Assembly: GCA_018065885.1 (NCBI GenBank)
Contig: JAGHSL010000388.1
Location: 1-8,147, forward strand
Source of the DNA: Candidatus Limimorpha equi
Lineage (GTDB): Bacteria; Bacteroidota; Bacteroidia; Bacteroidales; F082
Length of the DNA: 8,147 bases
Direction: 5' to 3'
The notes below the pieces were generated by a model. The model had not been told where the DNA came from. It did no database searches and was given only the letters and a program-made list of their open reading frames with translations. A program made the position numbers and the translations under genes. Below, one piece after another: positions 5,196-8,147 of the stretch (within the stretch, counting starts at the first letter, position 1; the number at the start of each line of letters is the position of its first letter).

Positions 5196-6776
5196 ATGAA
5201 AAAACACCAAAAAATACTTATTACACTCATCAGCAGCATTTTATTAACCATTGCATGGCCAGTTTGGGGCTATCCGGTTTTCATTTTTTTCGGATTCGTT
5301 CCTTTGCTTTGGCTTGAAAACCGCATAGCAGAAGGCGAGAAAGGACGTATTTTCTGGCTTGCTTTTCTTGCATTTTTTGTATGGAACGTGGCAACGACAT
5401 GGTGGGTCTGGAATGCCACACCAGCCGCTATCGCCGCATGGCTGCTGAATGCGCTATTCATGGGATTCATCTTTTGGATGTTTCACCTCACGAAAAAAAA
5501 GCTCTGCAACAATGTTTGGGGCAACTTTTTCATCATTCCTTATTGGATGGCATTTGAACTGCTCACCTATCACTGGGTTGCAAAATGGCCGTGGCTGAAT
5601 TTGGGCAACGCCTTTTCAACTTGCCACCAATGGGTTCAGTGGTACGAATACACAGGATTATCAGGAGGAACCTTGTGGGTTTTAGTTTCCAACATACTGA
5701 TTACAAATGCTATAATATCACATCATAAACAGCAAAAGAAAATGCGTAATGCGTTTTCGGCTTGCGGCTTAGCCATTATACTATTGCCAATCGTGTTCAG
5801 TCTTTTCATTTACAATCATTATGAGGAAAAAGGCGAAGACACGGAAGTCATTGTCGTTCAGCAGAATTGCGACCCTTGGAACGAACAGTTCGATTCGGAA
5901 TTCTATCGCGAAACCTTGCAACGAAATATTCATTTAGCTGATTCGCTCGTAACGCCCGACACACGTTTCATCGTCAGTTCTGAATCGGCCATTCAAGAAG
6001 GCATTTGGTGGGACGACACCGAAGCATCGTGGTCACTGAAAGAACTTAACACGTTCATTGACAGGCATCCGCAAGCCTGTTATGTCATCGGTGCCACGAC
6101 CCACGATTGGGTTCCCAAAGGCATGGAAGACGATTTCCCGGCTCGTCAAATCGGCAACACCGACCATTATTTCTACACAAGAAATTCCGCCATCTTGATT
6201 GACACGGCAGGCTATCAGCACCGCAACAAATCGCAATTGACACCAGGTGTCGAAGCCGTTCCCGAATGGAATTTCCTGAAAAAATCGAGTGTCACCATAG
6301 GCATTGCGCGTGGCACCTTGAAAACCGACCCGACCTCACACAATCTGGATTTCGGAAATCACAAAGTTGCTGCCGCAATCTGCTACGAATCCGCTTTCAG
6401 CGAATACGTCAGCACTTTCGTAAAGAAAGGTGCCGACTTGATTTTCGTTATGACAAATGACGGCTGGTGGGGCGACACACCAGGCTACAAGCAGCATTTT
6501 GAATTTTCAAAACTGCGTGCCATCGAAAACCGTCGATGCGTGGCACGCTCGGCCAACACAGGCCGTTCAGGATTTTTCAACCAGCGCGGCGATGTGCTGC
6601 AACCCACAGCGTATTGGGAACCAGCCGTCATTCGCGAAACCTTGAAAGCAAATACCGAAATCACTTTCTACGCAAAACATGGCGATTACCTGAGCAAAAT
6701 TGCAGTCGGAGCTTCCGCGCTGCTTTTCATAGGTTTGATAATCAAAATGATACTTGGCAGCATCAAGAAGCAATAA
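5196..6776 (+). CDS. lnt: Apolipoprotein N-acyltransferase
   Basis: Lnt transfers a fatty acyl chain from phospholipid to the N-terminal cysteine of apolipoproteins, the last step of lipoprotein maturation at the periplasmic face of the inner membrane. The 526-residue protein has the expected plan: hydrophobic segments over residues about 7-30, 50-70, 75-98, 110-125, 155-175 and 188-206, a nitrilase-like domain over about 216-490, and a final membrane segment at 502-520. The Glu-Lys-Cys triad is Glu263 (SSESAIQ), Lys345 (NKSQLTPG) and Cys396 (ICYESAF). The accessory glutamates Glu353 and Glu398 keep the spacing known from E. coli Lnt (Lys+8, Cys+2). MTNDGWWGDTPGYKQHF (419-435) and RSANTGRSG (451-459) are further family hallmarks. 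It is the middle gene of a compact three-gene run, 12 bases after the T9SS cargo gene and 4 bases before dus, so it probably depends on the promoter near 4070. Length and residues suggest a functional enzyme. Confidence 0.96.
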   Translation: MKKHQKILITLISSILLTIAWPVWGYPVFIFFGFVPLLWLENRIAEGEKGRIFWLAFLAFFVWNVATTWWVWNATPAAIAAWLLNALFMGFIFWMFHLTKKKLCNNVWGNFFIIPYWMAFELLTYHWVAKWPWLNLGNAFSTCHQWVQWYEYTGLSGGTLWVLVSNILITNAIISHHKQQKKMRNAFSACGLAIILLPIVFSLFIYNHYEEKGEDTEVIVVQQNCDPWNEQFDSEFYRETLQRNIHLADSLVTPDTRFIVSSESAIQEGIWWDDTEASWSLKELNTFIDRHPQACYVIGATTHDWVPKGMEDDFPARQIGNTDHYFYTRNSAILIDTAGYQHRNKSQLTPGVEAVPEWNFLKKSSVTIGIARGTLKTDPTSHNLDFGNHKVAAAICYESAFSEYVSTFVKKGADLIFVMTNDGWWGDTPGYKQHFEFSKLRAIENRRCVARSANTGRSGFFNQRGDVLQPTAYWEPAVIRETLKANTEITFYAKHGDYLSKIAVGASALLFIGLIIKMILGSIKKQ

Positions 6777-6780
6777 TCCT

Positions 6781-7746
6781 ATGACAAAGCTCAGTTTAGG
6801 TCCATTCCAAGGCATCACCGACGCTCCGTTTAGAAATGTTTTCAAGCAGCATTTCGGCGGCATCGACAAATATTATACGCCATTTTTCACCGGCATTCAG
6901 AAAGACCATGCCAAGAACCTCCAGACTGAAGAAATCGATCCTTCCTGCAATGATGTCGAAACCCTGACACCACAAATTCTCAGCACTGATGCCGAGGAAA
7001 TCTTGCGTTTTGCCACACAATGCAAGCAATTGGGATACAAGGCAATAAACCTAAACATGGGTTGTCCTTTTCCACGTGTCGCCAACAAGAAACGCGGCAG
7101 CGGACTTCTGCCCTATCCCGAAAAAGTGAATGAAATATTTGGGCGCGTTTTTGAAAGTATTGATGTAGATTTCAGTGTGAAATGCCGTTTGGGCTATTTC
7201 AATCCTGATGAAATCTTCCCCATGATTGAGGTTTTCAACCGTTATCCACTCAGCGAACTCATCATCCACCCACGCATCGGGAAACAACTTTACAAAGGCG
7301 AAGCCGACCTTGAAAAATTCAAGGAAATCATGCCGTTGATAAAGGCTCCTTTGGTTTATAATGGCGACATTGTTTCGGTGGAAAGTTTTGTAAGAATCAA
7401 TAAATCATTGAATTGCGACACTTCGACAGGCTCGGTGGACGAATTCATGTTAGGCCGTGGACTGTTGGCAAATCCGTTTTTGGCCGAAGAAATTAAAGGA
7501 ATTGAAGCACAGGGAGATAAAAAGACGCGGCTTCATGCCTACGCCATTGCCTTGTACGAAAACCGTTTACGCCATGCCGGAGGTAGCCCGAAGGTTTTAG
7601 GCCGCATGAAAGAACTATGGTCTTACATGATGAACTCTTTTGACGACCCGCAAAACATTTGGCGCAAAATCAAGAAAATCAACGCCTTGAAAGACTATAA
7701 AAATGCCGTTGAGGAAATTTTCAGGGAGATGGATATTGTAATCTGA
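6781..7746 (+). CDS. dus: tRNA-dihydrouridine synthase
   Basis: Dus enzymes are FMN-dependent and reduce specific uridines of tRNA to dihydrouridine using NADPH. The 321-residue protein opens its TIM barrel with LGPFQGITDAPFR (residues 6-18). The catalytic cysteine is Cys95 in NLNMGCPFP. FMN-contact motifs follow: Lys134 (SVKCRLG), His163 (IIHPR), NGD (194-196) and GRG (225-227). The C-terminal helical domain (about 250-321) is the tRNA-binding part, with PKVLGRMKELWSYM resembling DusC-type proteins; the target uridine cannot be assigned. I chose the ATG at 6781, four bases after the lnt stop, because the conserved barrel starts there. An in-frame ATG at 6754 would add nine unconserved residues inside lnt. 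Residues DTSTGSV (213-219), just before the FMN loop, look like an extra insertion encoded by a dispersed repeat. The barrel is otherwise complete. Confidence 0.94.
   Translation: MTKLSLGPFQGITDAPFRNVFKQHFGGIDKYYTPFFTGIQKDHAKNLQTEEIDPSCNDVETLTPQILSTDAEEILRFATQCKQLGYKAINLNMGCPFPRVANKKRGSGLLPYPEKVNEIFGRVFESIDVDFSVKCRLGYFNPDEIFPMIEVFNRYPLSELIIHPRIGKQLYKGEADLEKFKEIMPLIKAPLVYNGDIVSVESFVRINKSLNCDTSTGSVDEFMLGRGLLANPFLAEEIKGIEAQGDKKTRLHAYAIALYENRLRHAGGSPKVLGRMKELWSYMMNSFDDPQNIWRKIKKINALKDYKNAVEEIFREMDIVI
7420..7440 (+). repeat. Short palindromic-type module inside the dus coding sequence
   Basis: CTTCGACAGGCTC (7421-7433) is identical to 13 bases of the module copy on the opposite strand at 2645-2657. 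The following bases also resemble the module at 2501-2522, about 16 of 20 positions from the core onward. The segment can be read as a 21-base, seven-codon in-frame insertion bounded by GAC on both sides (7417-7419 and 7438-7440). It encodes TSTGSVD, directly before the conserved EFMLGRG. Confidence 0.55.
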
Positions 7747-8032
7747 AAACGGCAAAAGGCAATTCGTAAGAGTTGACACAGCACATTAAGCAGACGTTTT
7801 TCCATCCAGTCTTGATCGGCAAAAGGCAGCATGGACAAACGGATGACTAAAATTCTTACTTTTCATGTGGAATAAAAAAATGAAAGGCAAGCGGTTTGTT
7901 GCTTGAATTAATTGTACGAAGTCTGCCTGAAAATTCACCTTGAATATTCAAATCGCTAATTGGAATTTTCAAGTAAAATCAGAATCAACGATTTAGATTT
8001 ACAGCATAAAATAATCCGTAAAACACACAAAT
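7747..8032. other. AT-rich intergenic spacer with small repeats
   Basis: No convincing gene is present. A 12-bp direct repeat, CGGCAAAAGGCA, occurs at 7750-7761 and 7817-7828. An imperfect 12-bp stem (7855-7866 with 7880-7891, loop of 13) could end the dus transcript, but it lacks a T-tract. Further on, TGAAAATTC (7928-7936) and GAATTTTCA (7963-7971) form a perfect 9-bp inverted repeat enclosing the palindrome TTGAATATTCAA (7940-7951). Confidence 0.5.
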
Positions 8033-8147
8033 TCATTGTTTTTCCATTACATTCCAAATGTCACGGTAAGCCTTTTGATGCAAAAGCGCAGTGAGCGGCA
8101 AGGTGCGGATGCTATTGCATTTGGGGCAAGGTTGCGGGACGGAAAGC
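8033..8147 (-). CDS. Probable C-terminal fragment of an unidentified Cys-x-x-Cys protein
   Basis: Reading inwards from the right edge on the minus strand, 37 codons are open and end in TGA at 8033-8035. The fragment contains PQPCPKCNS, a CxxC pair that suggests a zinc or metal site, then LPLTALLHQKAYRDIWNVMEKQ, which looks like an amphipathic C-terminal helix. I do not recognise the family. A second minus-strand frame and a plus-strand frame are also open over this short stretch; I prefer this one because its composition is protein-like and the base composition changes sharply from the AT-rich spacer at its stop. It would be convergent with dus. Confidence 0.45.
   Translation of the reverse strand, partial: LSVPQPCPKCNSIRTLPLTALLHQKAYRDIWNVMEKQ

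Noticed and set aside
6754..6780. Upstream start for dus overlapping lnt
   Set aside because: The added residues MAASRSNNP are not part of the Dus fold, and the ATG at 6781 begins directly before the conserved barrel strand.
8078..8147. Plus-strand partial gene starting at an ATG near the right edge
   Set aside because: Only 23 codons are visible, with no promoter or motif. The opposite-strand frame with CPKC is more protein-like.

Overview
The window looks like chromosomal DNA of a member of the Bacteroidota, most likely Bacteroidales. Several independent signs agree. A secreted protein ends in a type IX secretion (T9SS) sorting domain. An outer-membrane barrel protein belongs to a family I know from Bacteroides-type genomes. 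Promoter-like boxes follow the Bacteroidota pattern (TTG, 19-20 bases, TAnnTTTG) rather than the E. coli -35/-10 pattern, and start codons lack Shine-Dalgarno sequences.

Layout, left to right. (1) 1-2058, minus strand: a putative outer-membrane beta-barrel protein (748-2058), then a secreted repeat-type (TPR-like) protein cut by the left edge (1-647). A promoter candidate at 2098-2129 would drive both. (2) 2130-2909: about 780 bases without a convincing gene. It holds two degenerate direct repeat units of about 120 bp, one interrupted by a 22-bp module, an inverted copy of that module, and perfect hairpins. (3) 2888-3038: a tRNA-Phe(GAA) gene with its own promoter and a strong hairpin/T-tract terminator. 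(4) 3026-4024, minus strand: a family 9 glycosyltransferase (heptosyltransferase-like), whose last codons lie inside that terminator. (5) 4040-4077: a symmetrical divergent promoter region. (6) 4098-7746, plus strand: three tightly packed genes, namely a T9SS-secreted choice-of-anchor-J-like protein, apolipoprotein N-acyltransferase (lnt) and a tRNA-dihydrouridine synthase (dus). (7) 7747-8032: AT-rich spacer with small repeats. (8) 8033-8147, minus strand: a probable C-terminal fragment of a Cys-x-x-Cys protein.

Functionally this is mainly cell-envelope and translation housekeeping: barrel protein, LPS-type glycosyltransferase, lipoprotein maturation, T9SS cargo, tRNA and tRNA modification. 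I see no phage, transposase, CRISPR or defence genes. The most unusual signal is a short mobile-looking palindromic module built on CTTCGACARGCTCAG. It occurs in an intergenic repeat next to a matching empty copy, again in inverted orientation about 140 bp away, and apparently a third time inside the dus coding sequence as an in-frame seven-codon insertion.
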